DNA of 64,000 nucleotides from PALSA-1006 sp041660815 (lineage in GTDB: Bacteria; Pseudomonadota; Gammaproteobacteria; Burkholderiales; Gallionellaceae), in the NCBI GenBank assembly GCA_041660815.1, contig JBAZVN010000002.1, forward strand, positions 124,001-188,000, read 5' to 3'. Below are positions 12,901-23,200 of this stretch, in pieces; position 1 is the first letter of the stretch; each line of letters begins with the position of its first letter. The notes below the pieces were generated by a model. That model was not told the DNA's origin and did no database searches. It saw only the letters and a program-made list of their open reading frames with translations. Position numbers and translations under genes: made by a program.

Positions 12901-14212
12901 TGCGGCAGGTAACGGGGGCTTTGTAATTAATGGTCAGAGTGCCAATGATTACAGCGGTAATAGTGTGACCGGAATAGGCGATGTAAATGGCGATGGTCGG
13001 GCAGATATTCTGGTCGGCGCCTATCAGTCCGATCCCGCCGGCGGAACCAATGCAGGGCGTAGCTATGTAGTCTTTGGTAAAGCAGATACCGCCAGCGTTA
13101 ATCTTTCCTCAGTCGCTAATGGTCAGGGCGGCTTTGTTATTAACGGTCAAAGTGCGAATGATTATAGTGGTGTCAGTGTGGCCGCAGCCGGTGATGTTAA
13201 CGGGGATGGACTGGCCGATATGATCATCGGTGCTTTTCAAGCTGATCCTGCCAGTGGCAGTAATGCTGGACGCAGTTATGTTGTTTTTGGTAAAGCTGAC
13301 AATACTGCAATCGATCTGTCGGCGGTTGCGCTCGGGTTGGGTGGTTTTGTTGTTAACGGGCAATCGATTAACGACGCCAGTGGATATAGTGTAAGCGCAG
13401 CTGGAGATGTTAATGGCGACGGCTTGGCTGATTTATTGGTGGGTGCGTATCAAAGTGATCCGACTACCGCGATGTCTAATGCGGGCCGCAGTTATGTAAT
13501 CTTTGGTTCGACATCGGGTGCTTTTAAACATAGCGCGGTAGATCAATTGGGTGGCGATCAGGCGGATGCGCTGACGGGAAGCGTTAATGCTGAAACGCTG
13601 GTGGGCGGAAATGGCAACGATACCCTGGTCGGTAATGGAGGTGCCGATGTGCTGTATGGTGGAGCCGGCAACGATATCATTCAGCTTAATGCCAGCAATC
13701 TTGCGGCATTAGCGGCCAACTTCGGGGTGGGTGGCAATGACACTCAGCTGGCACGCATCAATGGTGGCGCAGGCCTCGACATTTTAAAACTGGACGGTTC
13801 CGGATTGACTCTGGATTTAACCGCCATTTCAAATCAAGCCGGCATCACCCCGGCGAGTAGCTCGCGCATCGAATCAATGGAAACAATCGACCTTAGCGGG
13901 ACGGGGAATAACACCTTGATCCTCAAGACGGAAGATGTGCTCGATATAAGCGGTTCAAATTTGATCAATAGCGGCAATCAAGCGGCGTTAGGTTGGACGA
14001 ATGGTAGCTATAGTTTTTCTGCACAAGAAGCACGTCATCAATTGCTCGTTACAGGTGATAGCGGAGATGTAATTCAACTCTCCGGTGGCGCAAGTTGGAC
14101 GAGTGCCGGCACGGTGAGCAACAGTGGGCACACCTATTCGGTCTATATCCATAACACGATGCCAGCTGAATTGTTGATTGATCAGCTCTTGAGCTATAAC
14201 ACGCTGGCGTGA
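983..14212 (+). CDS. Giant BapA-like Ig-repeat adhesin with FG-GAP propeller and RTX stretch (4409 aa)
   Basis: This is a probable type I-secreted surface adhesin. Residues 1-90 form a prefix domain (FKAKAGSRYRIL, then DGTEVVLLDYYVE) also found in the next gene, followed by a Gly-rich hydrophobic segment near 165-190. From about 455 to 3680 the protein is a string of bacterial Ig-like domains with recurring DAAGNT and SGSAEAN motifs. Residues about 3682-4181 are seven FG-GAP repeats of about 71 residues, each with a DxNxDGxxD calcium loop (for example GDVNGDGLADLIIGA). Residues about 4193-4236 hold RTX nonapeptides (GGNGNDTL, GGAGNDII). The last 110 residues match the C terminus of the downstream giant gene and presumably carry the secretion signal. 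The ATG at 983 has a weak upstream AAAAGA. Cell attachment or biofilm function is inferred; no ligand can be assigned. Confidence 0.9.
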   Translation: MTDMLPNPMQNHLLFNGKDAQILVAGQVNKFKAKAGSRYRILKIVDDNETQLLEDVVAKRQANDLSLSYADGTEVVLLDYYVECADAVANDVTLPAENPGGYSLNSASPSGVSLDSSSNLLYAYGSHDAIYAMAQSNPAMQSAFKEIGGTQLGYLPTTDAFAYSPGLVAIVDGALLGLMAFGVSAGGTAAVPGNNIISGTVVAGPIVVNNGLSVAIYSADGSKLLGSSKVSDSGTYRVDVGSYSGVVIAKLIDDDPVGGNNVDYIDEATGSARDITAKFMSVGEVIPGTSNLNINALTTVAASKAGVVYADPISGSLLAPTATPVAATTVQQVTSAIAKAFGLTDLHGNSIVTTVDISGKANAAYTPATPTPAMNYGAVLAALSGADASNGGNMQTTVDALISNITVTGSTAKLSDSAINTIMVGARVATDTTSGADASRLTAIVSNLTVQASTSIAIDHIAVDDVINSAEQNALISGTTVSGAAVKLSLGGNTRNATVTGTHWEYTLVPADMAGMQEGGETITATATLSGGGTAVATRGIVVDTVAPANAVGVAVSGTGGGNATTSSTPTITGSAEAGTTVKLIENSVPLGTGTTAANGQWKITSNKLSEGGHTIGVNLTDPAGNENPNAGSITLVVDTTSPLNASNISVLGVGAGNVTNDTTPTLTGTAEPGSTVKIYDSNGTTLLGESTTDANGNWRVTSSTLSNGIHSIVIKLSDAAGNTNANAGAIDVSIDTTAPDAVANVLVSGATGGLSKSSTPVLTGTGEPGSTIKLYDTDGTTLLGTTTADSNGKWSITSNSLAEGTHTLIIKVTDAAGNTNSSAGTLNLTVDTTAPQATIDSISTSTISGTCEAGASVNVQVANGTIVPATVTGSTWSFTFSAADISVITTAASTLLNISASDAAGNTASISRNVSATQFSPPSIVEFIPTDGGTLTNGLSNTVELQLTFSEAVLKGSGNLTLYNLADNSVFESIPVTSNQVTINGTESKNVIINTSAAMTLNNQYYVTMDAGTFKDLQGNNFAGQATPGTAGWNFTVASASIKATAVATDNMINANEAGGIISLQGTIVSSSAIVGAIKLSDITVSVTENNSTTTLATTLSSYDSATGVFVANLPAASWVDGKTYTYAYSLSGTTGAAANVTANYSFNKLFADLTVPATKAFITTLNDDVAGITGTLNSGFTCNDTAPVLSGRLSQILQTGEHLVLYRNEGGGNTRLSNDNGFSIVGTTWTYSEAGLINGKTYTYQAVIEDAAGNQSTPGSNFIVSIDTVAPTVSQIAITSANGMQNGYLNAGDSVNLTVTFSKATIVSGKPQLALLIGNSTVFAEYVSGSGTSDLIFSYTIQADQTDLNGISVNANSLSLNGGSFADSAGNAAVLSHSALVDNGAFQVDNSSPANAAAITVSGAGANNLINIVTPTLTGTGEAGSTVKVYATDGTLLGSGVVDSSGNWRIITTTLPQGTQTVSLTITDAAGNINTTAGSVSLTVDTVAPSSSLAISLLNDTGANATDKITSDGTLKVSGADTNVTVEYSNNNETWAGSITPTEGKNMVYVRQTDVAGNSSASSVFYFELDRTSSLPPLIGNIANDNIINELENNISVSGSAEAGSTIILSLGGNARTVTADASGSWSYTLIAADISAMGQGAETLSVTATDAAGNTSTAGSKNISIDTVAPTANFGTATDNVGSVTGTLVNGARTDDTALELSGSCEAGSTVNVYDGSTLLGAASVTGSSWRYTATLANGSTYQFNVKETDSAGNTSAATGNFTVIGDMTASAAPTINVVATDDIISATEQTAVISGSAEANSTIALTLGGNTRTLTADAGGNWSYTLTSSDITAMGQGAETLSATATDAAGNTGSAGTRSITLNTDGTTGTIPDTTPPGAPLFSVVATDNIINAGEQTAVISGSAEANSTLALNLGGNTRTITADASGSWSYTLIEADISAMGQGAETLSVTATDAAGNTGSAGTKNISIDTVTPTANFGTATDNVGSVTGALANGARTDDTALELSGSCEAGSTVNVYNGSTLLGATSVTGSSWRYTATVANGSTYQFNVKETDSAGNSSAASSNFTVMGDMAAPAAPTINVVATDDIVNAAEQTANITGSAEANATVKLTLGGNARTLTADASGNWNYTLTSTDLTAMGQGAETLSVTATDAAGNTGSAGSKNISIDTVAPTANFGSATDNAGSVTGALANGARTDDTSLVLVGSCETGSSVNVYDGSTLLGAASVTGTSWRYTATVSNGTTYQFNVKETDSAGNTSAASSNFTVIGDMTAPTANLGSANDNVGSVTGTLANGARTDDTALELSGSCEAGSTVNVYDGSTLLGAASVTGTSWSCTATVSNGTTYQFNVKETDSAGNTSAASSNFTVTGDMTAPTANFGTATDNVGSVTGTLVNGARTDDTALELSGSCEAGSTVNVYNGSNLLGAASVTGSSWRYTATVANGSTYQFNVKETDSTGNSSAATGNFSVISDSAAPAVPIINVVAGDDILSGSEQSAVISGTAEANSTIALTLGGNTRTLTADAGGIWSYTLTSSDITAMGQGAETLSVTATDAAGNTGSAGTRSITLNTDGTTGTVPDTTPPGAPLLNIVATDNIINAGEQTAVISGSAEANSSIALTLGGNTRSLTADANGIWNYTLTSTDITAMGQGAETLSVTATDAAGNTGSAGSKNISIDTVSPTANFGSATDNLGSVTGTLVNGARTDDTALELSGSCETGSSVNVYDGSTLLGAASVTGTSWRYTATLANGSTYQFNVKETDSAGNSSAASSNFTVMGDMAAPAAPTINVVATDDIVNAAEQTANITGSAEANATVKLTLGGNARTLTADASGNWNYTLTSTDLTAMGQGAETLSVTATDAAGNTGSAGSKNISIDTVAPTANFGSATDNAGSVTGALANGARTDDTSLVLVGSCETGSSVNVYDGSTLLGAASVTGTSWRYTATVSNGTTYQFNVKETDSAGNTSAASSNFTVIGDMTAPTANLGSANDNVGSVTGTLANGARTDDTALELSGSCEAGSTVNVYDGSTLLGAASVTGTSWSCTATVSNGTTYQFNVKETDSAGNTSAASSNFTVTGDMTAPTANFGTATDNVGSVTGTLVNGARTDDTALELTGSCEAGSTVNVYDGSTLLGAASVTGSSWRYTATVANGSTYQFNVKETDSAGNTSAATGNFTVIGDMTAPAAPTINVVATDDIISATEQTAVISGSAEANSTIALTLGGNTRTITADASGNWSYALIAADITAMGQGAETLSATATDVAGNTGSAGTRSITLNTDGTTGTTPDTTPPGAPLFNNVATDNIINAGEQTAVISGSAEANSTLALNLGGNTRTITADASGSWSYTLIEADITAMGQGAETLSVTATDAAGNTGSAGTKNISIDTVTPTANFGSATDNVGSVTGALANGARTDDTALELSGSCEAGSTVNVYNGSTLLGAASVTGSSWRYTATLANGSTYQFNVKETDSAGNSSAATGNFTVMGDMAAPGVPTINTVATDDLVNAAEQTANITGSAEANSTIALTLGGNARMLTADASGNWSYTLTSADITAMGQGAETLSVTATDAAGNAGSAGSKNISIDTVAPTAPVINKVAGDDLVTLGEESSIVSGTAEASAIVKLTLGGNTRTLTADANGNWSYTLIAADITAMGHGAETLSATATDTVGNISPAGTRSITVSVIPAIELSDIAAGIGGFVINGQVAGDQSGYSVASAGDVNGDGLADLIIGANTSDPNGLSSAGRSYVVFGKTTNTSIDLSAVAAGTGGFVVNGQSANDFSGASVSSIGDINNDGLSDLLIGAYQADPSSGSNAGRSYVVFGKTSTTAIELSSIVAGNGGFVINGQNASDWSGVSVSAAGDVNHDGITDLIIGANYSDPVSGANAGRTYLVFGKTSGTAIELSTIATGVGGFVINGEKSNDSSGYSVSAAGDVNNDGLSDLLVGSLQSDPNGVSNAGRSFVVFGKTDSTAVDLASVAAGNGGFVINGQSANDYSGNSVTGIGDVNGDGRADILVGAYQSDPAGGTNAGRSYVVFGKADTASVNLSSVANGQGGFVINGQSANDYSGVSVAAAGDVNGDGLADMIIGAFQADPASGSNAGRSYVVFGKADNTAIDLSAVALGLGGFVVNGQSINDASGYSVSAAGDVNGDGLADLLVGAYQSDPTTAMSNAGRSYVIFGSTSGAFKHSAVDQLGGDQADALTGSVNAETLVGGNGNDTLVGNGGADVLYGGAGNDIIQLNASNLAALAANFGVGGNDTQLARINGGAGLDILKLDGSGLTLDLTAISNQAGITPASSSRIESMETIDLSGTGNNTLILKTEDVLDISGSNLINSGNQAALGWTNGSYSFSAQEARHQLLVTGDSGDVIQLSGGASWTSAGTVSNSGHTYSVYIHNTMPAELLIDQLLSYNTLA
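7117..8209 (+). repeat. About 1.09-kb direct repeat, copy 1
   Basis: This stretch appears identical to 9232-10324, offset by 2115 bp, judged by eye at several points and by identical antisense reading frames. The flanks diverge: the bases just before differ (ataccgcaaccg versus ataccgcgactc), and after 8209 the first mismatch is gagttgt versus gagttga. It is a homogenised part of the higher-order repeat. Confidence 0.8.
9232..10324 (+). repeat. About 1.09-kb direct repeat, copy 2
   Basis: Second copy of 7117-8209. Near-identity over about 1.1 kb, while the rest of the 2115-bp unit has diverged, suggests recent gene conversion or unequal crossing over. Confidence 0.8.
12026..13525 (+). repeat. 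Seven FG-GAP repeats (integrin-like beta-propeller region)
   Basis: Seven in-frame repeats of about 213 bp encode the pattern GGFVINGQ, SGxSVSxAGDVNGDG, LIIGA, DP, NAGRSYVVFGK. The spacing is very regular and there are exactly seven units, the number of blades in the alpha-integrin propeller. Each unit has an Asp/Asn-rich DxNxDGxxD loop expected to bind calcium. They lie between the Ig-like array and the RTX nonapeptides, near the C terminus of the first adhesin. Confidence 0.88.
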
Positions 14213-14290
14213 AATTGAAATATTGTTTTTGAGGGTTGGCGACAATCCTAATGGACAATGCGCAACATATTGATTTTAAAGGTAAATTTA

Positions 14291-17200
14291 ATGAGTTCTT
14301 CCCCTGGAAATTCAGTTAAGAGTGTAAACCTCCCGCCGGTTTTGCATAACGGCCAACGAGTTTTTCAGCTAAAGCTGGGGGCTTTGAATACGTTTAAAGC
14401 AACGCTGGGATCACACTACCGCGTGTTACAAAATGAGGAAAAAGACGAGTTGCGCGACGGAGTGGTGGCTAAAAGAATCGACAACGATTTGCAGCTTACT
14501 TATTCAGATGCAACCGTGGTGCAACTGCAAGATTTTTTTGTGGAAGGTAATCGTGATCACTACGATATTACTTTGCCTGCGGATCAGGGCAGTTATCTGA
14601 TAAATAGCGAAAGTACGCTTGAGACCTCTTTAAATAACGGTGGCCAGTTTGCTTATGAGAGCGAAAATACGTTAGCCACACAAAGTACCTTTGCCGCGCA
14701 ACTTTCTTCCCCTGCAACTGTATCGAGCAACACCCACAGCTTTAATCTATTTGATGCCTTCACTTACGGAGGAATTGCCGTAGCGGCAGGGGGGGGCATT
14801 ATTTTGGCGAGTGGCTCAGGTTCTGCGTCTGCAGCGCCGACAGCCAGTACTTCGCCCACCGTAAAAAACACAGTCAGTGGCGTTATTGTTGCCGGGCCGG
14901 TTATTGAAAACAATGGCCTAATCGTTAGCTTATATGACGCCGAGGGAAAGATTTTATTGGGCAGTAGTGCATTGGATGCACAGGGTTTTTATAGTGTTGA
15001 TATTGGTGACTATAGCGGTGCATTAATTGCCAAATTGCTTGATGAAAATCCCAATCCGGATTTTATTGATGAAGCGACCGGGTTACCCAAAGATATCTCT
15101 GCCAATTTAATGGCAATGAGTGGCATTACCTCAAATGCAACGACGGTTAATCTTAATGCACTTACTACGCTTGCCGCGCTTAAGGCGGGTGTTAATTATG
15201 CGGCTCCGCAAACGACTCCGCTGACTGTGCAAGAGATCGAGCAAGTCAACTCAATTGTTGCTAATGCTTTTGGCCTCAGTGATCTGGTGGGAGGAGCAAT
15301 TACCACTACCGTTAATTCCAATGGAGAATCTAACAGCAATTTCAATACCGGGACACTCACGCAAGATGTCAAATATGGTGCGATTTTGGCAGCCCTGTCG
15401 GGCATGGATGCGCTTAATGCTGGTGACAACAATCCGATGCAGGCGACCATTGATTATTTGGCGAATGAATTTGAAATAAGTTACACCCAAGGGCAGGGGG
15501 CAGGGGCATTCAACTTGGCCGCAATGGATGCAATGGTGAATGGGGCAGGCGTTGCTGCGCTAACCAATTCCGGTGAGGGGCAGAGCAGTCTTACCGCCTT
15601 GGTTTCCAATCAGTTATCCCAAGTCAGTGCTTCAGTGTCGATTGATGCAATCACGCCAGACAACATCATTAATGCGCAAGAACAGGGCATTGCAATTACC
15701 GGTGCTACAGTGGCCGGAGCGAACGTGGTATTGACGATGGGCGGCACAAGTCACACCGCGACGGTGACCGAAACAACATGGAGTTACATTTTAACGGCAG
15801 CAGACCTGAGCGCTATGGGGCAGGGCGGAGAAACTATTCAGGCGACTGCAACTTTGTCCGGTGGTGTGACCGCCGGTGCAACGCGCAGCATTGTGATCGA
15901 TACGCTGGTCCCCGTTGCCAGCAGCGCTCCAATTTTAGAAGGTGGAAAGACGCCCAGTTTGACGAATACATTTACACCGACCCTAAGCGGGGTAAGTGAG
16001 GTCGGCAGTCAGATTAAACTTTACGTGAATGACTCGCAGAATACTTTGGTGGGTAAAGCTGTCCCGGATGCCAATGGAAAATGGAGCATCCTCACAAGTT
16101 CGTTAGGTGAGGGGGCTCATACCTTATCGGTACAATTGGTCGATGCGGCAGGAAATGAGAATCTTATAGGGGGGGAGATTACCTTTAGGATTGATACGCT
16201 TGCGCCAGCAGCTCCTGTCATCAACAGTATCACAAGCGACGATATCATCAGTGCGGGAGAGCAAGCCGTCGCTATCAGCGGCTCGGCAGAAGCGAATGCA
16301 ACGATCGCTTTGAGTTTGGGAAGCAATGTTCGCTCAATAACTGCCGATGCTTCAGGCAACTGGAGCTATAGTTTGCTTGCTGCAGATATTAGCTCGATGG
16401 GACAAGGTGGGGTTACGCTCAATGCAGTTGCTACAGACTTGGCTGGCAATAGCAGCACGACTGGGACGCGGGGAATAAATGTAGATACATTGCCCCCCGC
16501 TCCTCCCGCTTCGGTGATTTTACCCAATGCCGCTGATGCCATGGCGAGTGAAGCCGTAAATGGCGCGTTTACTGTGAACGCGGAGTTAGGTAGCGTTGTG
16601 ACGGTAACGTTCACAAATGGGACGAATACCATAGAGCAAACTTTTATCGCTACCGGTGCGCCGATTGAAGTCTCGTTAACCACCATTGATCTCATTACAT
16701 TAGGGGACGGCACTATCTCGGTAAGCGCGACAGCGACTGATGCAGTAGGTAATGTCAGTCAAGCCGGCTCAAGTAGTTTCGTACTGGACACGCTGGCTCC
16801 CGATATGCCGGTTATTAATGTTGTTGAAAATAACAATGTAATCAGCAAGTTGTCTGGTGCATCTTTCGTGAGTGGCAGTGCTGAGGCAAACGCAACAGTG
16901 GCGTTGAGCTTGGGGGGGCATACCTATAATTTAACTGCGGATGCCCAGGGAAATTGGCGTTACCTTTTGCTTGCTGCGGATATCTCGTCGATGGGCGAAG
17001 GGGCGGAAACGCTCTCTGCTATTGCGACTGATTTGGCGGGTAATATCAGCCTAAGTGCTACCCGTGAAATTAGCGTGAATACCTCGTCGCCGACAATAAC
17101 CGTGACTGGGGTTAGTCTCAGTGCAGATACCGGTATCGCGGCTAATGATTTTCTCACCAACGCGACCAACCAAACGATTTCCGGCACGCTAAACTCTGCC

Positions 17201-20200
17201 TTGACAACGGGCGAAAAGCTATACGGATCAGTGGACAACGGCACGACCTGGACGGACATCACCAGCAAAGTGATCGGCACCGCGATTAACTGGACGGGAG
17301 CAACCCTTGCAGGTAGCAGTAATATCTTGTTCAAGATGATGAATGCCTTCGGCAATAATAGTCTTGCAACCGGCGGTAACGGATACGTGCTTGACACCGT
17401 AGCGCCTACTTTAACGATTAGTAGTGATTTAAGCGCGATCAAGGCGGGTCAAACCGCCACAATTAACTTCACGTTTAGCGAAAATCCCGGCTCAACATTT
17501 ACTTCCGCCGATATTGTGAGCAATGGTGGAACCCTAACCGGCTTGGCTGTAGATGCGCAAAATCCGCTGGTTTATACCGCAACTTTTACACCGACAGTTA
17601 ATTTAACTTCGGGATTGGCCAGTGTAACGCTCATGTCGGCAAGTTATACCGATGCTGCGGGTAACAACGGTGGTACAGCTAATTCGCTTAGCCTTAGTGT
17701 AGATACCCTTGCGCCGGAACCTCTCAGTTTCGTCCCGGTCGACGGGACAAATATCTTGCCTGGCGGCAACTTGGCGTTAAGTTTCTCTGAAAATATTGCC
17801 AAAGGCACAGGCAATATTCGCCTGGTAAATGATAGCGATAATACGAGCGCAACCATCGCCATTGCGAGCAATGAAATCAGTCTGAGCGGCAGCACGCTCA
17901 CGCTTAATCCCGCGACAGATTTGCTTTCCGGCAAGGCTTATCACGTTGAAATTGACACCGGCGCAATTACTGATTTGGCGGGTAATGTCTGGGCTGGAAT
18001 CAATGACGCAGCACAGTGGAATTTTATCGCCAGCACTCCGGCAATCAGTCTCGATACCATTGCTTTGGATAATCGGGTGAACGCCATTGAGGGGATGCAG
18101 ACGATTGCCTTGCGTGGTTTGGTTTCATCAAATGATGCTGCTGTGCTGGCTGACTTTCTCACTACTGATTTCACCGTAACGCTGACCCCGCAAGGCGGCG
18201 GGCCTGCGATCAATGTTGGCGTAAATGCCTTTAATAAACAAACGGGTGAGTGGGCGGGAAGTATTGCCGCGAATGCCCTGTCGGATGGAAAAATCTACGA
18301 TGTCGCAGTCAGTGTATTGGGAACAACTGGGGCAGCCAATGGTGCTGCTGCGGCTACCCGCGGACAAGTGACAGTTGACCAGAGTGCACCCGGAACACCT
18401 GTCATGAATAGAGTTGCGGGTGATGATGTCATTAATGCCAGCGAAATCAATAGCGTTATTTCAGGAAGCAATGAAAGTGGCACGATAGTTGAATTACGTT
18501 TTGGGGGCACTATTCACGCAGCCTTGGTCAATGGTACGAATTGGAGTTATACCTTGACTGCCGCCGACCTGACCGCCATGGGACAGGGCAATGAAAGTTT
18601 GATCGCTACTGCGAGTGATATGGCTGGAAATAAAAGCGGCCCGGTTACACGATTAATATCGATAGACACGCTGGTTCCAGACGCACCCGGTATTGCGCTC
18701 ACCACTGATACCGGTCACAGTGCTAGCGATAAGCAGACCAGCAATAGTTCACTCACCGTGACACGCTCAGAAAGCATGACGACAGTGCAATACAGCACTG
18801 ATAACAGCAGCTGGAGTAATAACTTCAATGCAGTCGAAGGCAGTAACACGGTGTATGTGCGCCAAACGGATTTGGCTGGAAATATCTCGATGGTGAGCAA
18901 TCCGTACACTTTCACTTTTGATTCGACTTTGCCGGTTACGCCTACTATTGCGCTCTCTACTGACACCGGTATCAGTGCTCTCGATAAAATTAGCAAAAAT
19001 GCGCTACTGAACTTAAGCGGTATAGAAGCCAGTGCCACGGTGCAATACAGCACGAACAATTCAACTTGGACGAGTAGCTTTACCGCTGCCGAGGGCAGTA
19101 ACACTGTTTATGTCCGGCAAACCGATGTGGCAGGAAATGTCTCCGCGGTTGGCAATGCCTACACCTTTACCTTGGACACCCTCGCACCAACGACAGAAGT
19201 TAAAGCAAAACCGATCGCAGCGGTACAGCTCTATCCGACCGGCATGATCAACGGACAATATAACGACAGCGTGCAAATTGTAGCGGTTGGCAGCAATGGT
19301 GATTACGTCGTAACCTGGTCAGGAATTGATACGGGAAATGATCGCGGCATCTTCGTGCAAAAGTTCAACGCCAACGGCACGGCCGCGGGCAGCCAAGCCA
19401 TGTTGGAAGCTACCGGCATCACCAACAACTCCGATCAATATCCACAAATCAGCTCCATCGGTAACAGTGGCGCTTATGTCGTCGTTTGGGATGGACGCGG
19501 CACCACCAGCACCTCCAGCATCTTCATTCAACTCTTCAACGCCGACGGCACGACCAACGGCAGTGCCACCAAGCTGGATGGCGTAAGGAATCCTTATGGC
19601 AACGCAGACGACGAACGGCCACAAATTACTGCCTTGGGAACGGGCGGTGAATATGTCGTCACCTACCATAGTTGGTTCTGGACGGGTGGAGGTTGGGACA
19701 CCGCCATCATGGTGCAAAAATTTGACGCTGCGGGCGTTGCCGTGGGTAGTGCTGTCATGCTGGACGGCTATGTGCCCTCGGGTGGAAATGGCTTCCCACA
19801 AGTCAGTGCAGTTGGCAGCGCAGGCGATTATGTGGTTGCGTGGCAAGGCGGTGACAGCGGTGGCGACGAGACTATTTTTGTTCAGAAATTCAATGCCAAT
19901 GGCACTGTAAATGGCAGCATGGTCAGCCTTGAAGCAACGGGGGCGACGAATGGGAATGACAATAATGTCCAACTGGTCGGCGTGGGTAGCGCAGGCGAAT
20001 ATGTTGTCACCTGGCAAGGCATCGACAGTGCCGGCGACCAAAGCATTTTCGTGCAACATTTCAATGTGGACGGCACCGTCAAAGGCAGCAGCGTACAACT
20101 CGAAGCTATCGGCAACAGCACCGGCATCGACCAAGCCCCGCAAATTGCCGCCGTTGGGAGTAGTGGTGCCTACGTGGTCACTTGGGCTGGTGCCGACAGC

Positions 20201-23200
20201 ACAGGCGACCCCAGCATCTTCGTTCAACGCTTCAGCGCCGATGGCAGCCTAAACGGCAGTGCCACGCAACTTGAAGCCACCGGGGTTACCAATCGCGACG
20301 ACAACTACGCGCAAATCTCCGCCCTTGGCACCTCCGGTGAATATGCTGTGACCTGGGCGGGCATTGGCACCAATAATAGCTGGAATATCTACGTTCAGCG
20401 TTTTAATACCGATGGCAGCCTTAAAGGCAATGCAGTCCTACTTGAAGGCGTTGCCGGCAATACAGATACCCTTCCCCAAATTGCCGCAGTGGGCAACAGT
20501 GGCGCCTTTGCCGTCACCTGGCAAGGCTACAACAGCTCTGGCTACCCAAACATCTACGTGCAGAAATTCAATGCCGACGGCAGCCTTAACACGGATATCA
20601 CGCTCTCAGCAGATAGCGGCCTAAGCGGCAATGACTTCATCACTAATATCGCCGCCCAAACGATCAGCGCCCCGTTAAGTGCCGCTTTAGTGACAGGCGA
20701 AACTTTACATGGCTCAGTGGATGGCGGGGGGACTTGGACTGACATCACGAGCATGGTTAACGGCACCAGTGTCACCTGGACCGGTGTCACCTTGGCAGGC
20801 AGTAATAGCATCCAATTCAAAGTGATGGATGCGGCAGGTAATGCGGGGCCGATCTACACCAAGTCTTATGTGCTAGACACCGTAGCGCCCACACAAACAA
20901 TCAGCACAGTGGATATTAGCGCCAACACCGGCAGTAGTTCAGCTGACTTCTTAACCAACATTTCTAGCCAAACTATTACCGGCACCTTGAGTGCTAATTT
21001 GGCGGCGGGCGACAAACTTTTTGGTTCGCTTGATAACGGCACGACATGGACGGATATCAGCAGCAAAGTCAGCGGTACGGCGATTAACTGGGCTGGTGTC
21101 ACCCTTTTAGGCGGCAATAATTCCATCGTATTTAAAATCACCGATGCGGCGGGAAATGCCGGAGCAATCACGGGCAGCCAAATTTATGTGCTGGATACCG
21201 TAGCACCCACACAAACCGTCAGTAGTGTGGGAATCAGTACTGACACCGGTAGCAGTACGACTGACTTCATCACCAAGATTGCCAGTCAAACGATTACCGG
21301 GACTTTGAGCACCGCCTTAGCGTCAGGCGAAGTTTTGTATGGCTCGACGAATAATGGTACGACTTGGACAGATATCGGCAGTAAAGTTACGGGGACTGCG
21401 ATCAACTGGACAAACGCAACTTTATCCGGCACCAACGGCACTATCGTATTTAAAGTCACCGACGCGGCAGGAAATTCGGGATCAAGCTCGGGCACCCAGA
21501 CCTATGTACTGGATACTGTTTCCCCGATAGCGCCAGCCGTTGCCCTGGCCAGCGATACCGGCAGCAGCACGACTGACAAAATTACCAGCAATGCCGCCCT
21601 TACCGTGACCGGCACTGAAGCAAATGCCACCGTGCAATACAGCACGGACAGCAGCACCTGGACAAACAACTTCACTGCTGTTGAAGGCAACAACACGGTG
21701 TATGTCCGTCAAGCCGACGTGGCGGGGAATACCTCATCAGCCAGCAGTGCCTACACCTTCACTAAAGATACCAGCGCGCCGACGGTGACGATTACCGACG
21801 ACGCAGCTGGTAGTGCAAGTGGCGCGGTCACCTACACCTATACTTTTTCTGAGGCTGTAACGGGTTTTGATGCGACTGATGTGCTCATTTCGTCGGGAAC
21901 GAAAGGCAGCTTTACATCGATCGATAGCAGCCATTACACCCTGATGGTCACACCGCCGTCAGACAGTGGCACGATCACAATGGATATTGCCGCTGGTGCG
22001 GCCACCGATACTGCCGGCAACACGAGCACCGCAGCGACCCAAAGCAGCCAAGCCTATGCGCCACCACAAGCAGGTGATGCGGTGATCAACTTAGGCAGTT
22101 CCGGCAAACTGATCGCCCCGGTACAAGTTGAGGGCAAATGGTATTACTACTGGGATTTGAGCGGAGACGGCACCGTTAATAATAGTGGCAATCTCAACGG
22201 GGGGACGGATGTTGTTAATCATGCATTTTTAAATACCCTATTTAATCAAAATGTTAGTGGAGGTGTCAATCCTAATTCAACTACTGCCGGCACCACGGAT
22301 ATCTATCGCTATGGCACCATCAATGGGATCAAAGTTGCGTTACCGACTTATGGCTACACCGTTGATGCAAATGGCTATGCCAATGCCGGTTTTAATAATT
22401 ATGCAACTGGCACTAGCATTGCTGATGGTACTTCTACTAACCCTACTTATAACGACGTACTCGCTATTTGGGATGCTTATAACGGCAGCACCACCGCAGG
22501 CAATATTGCGGGGATTGTTCCGGCTTGGAACAACATTCGTGTTTGGTCATCCACGCCCGTTAATGGCGCCGGATCACTTGCGGCTCATGCGGCAATTGAT
22601 ACGCAAAATGGCTATGTTTACTACAACACCGATGACCAATCCTATTTGAGAAATGTGATCGTTGAAGTTTTACCTCTCGATACCACCGCGCCAACCCTTG
22701 CCATCACGAGCAACGTGAGCGCGGTCAAAAGCGGTGAGATTGCGACGATCACGTTCACGTTTAGCGAAGCGACCAGTAATTTTGTGGCGGGCGATGTGGT
22801 CACTACCGGCGGCACGTTGAGCAACTTCTCCGCCGTGAGCGGTACGGTGTACACCGCCACGTTCACGCCGACAGCGAGCTTGGCTTCAGGCAATGCAAGC
22901 ATCACCGTGGCGAGCGCGTCTTATACCGATGCGGCTGGCAACAATGGCGGTGCAGGCGCCACGCCTGCGATCAGCATCGACACCCTCGCCCCGACTACCC
23001 AAGTGCAATCGATGCCGATAGCAGCGGCACAGCTATATCCAAACGGGTTAATGAACGGCCAAAACAACGACAGCGTGCAAATCGCAGCCGTAGGAACGAA
23101 TGGCGATTACGCTGTTGTCTGGTCAGGAATCGACAGTAGCCTCACTGATCGCAGCATCTTCGTGCAAAAGTTCAACGCCAACGGCACGACCGCGGGCAGC

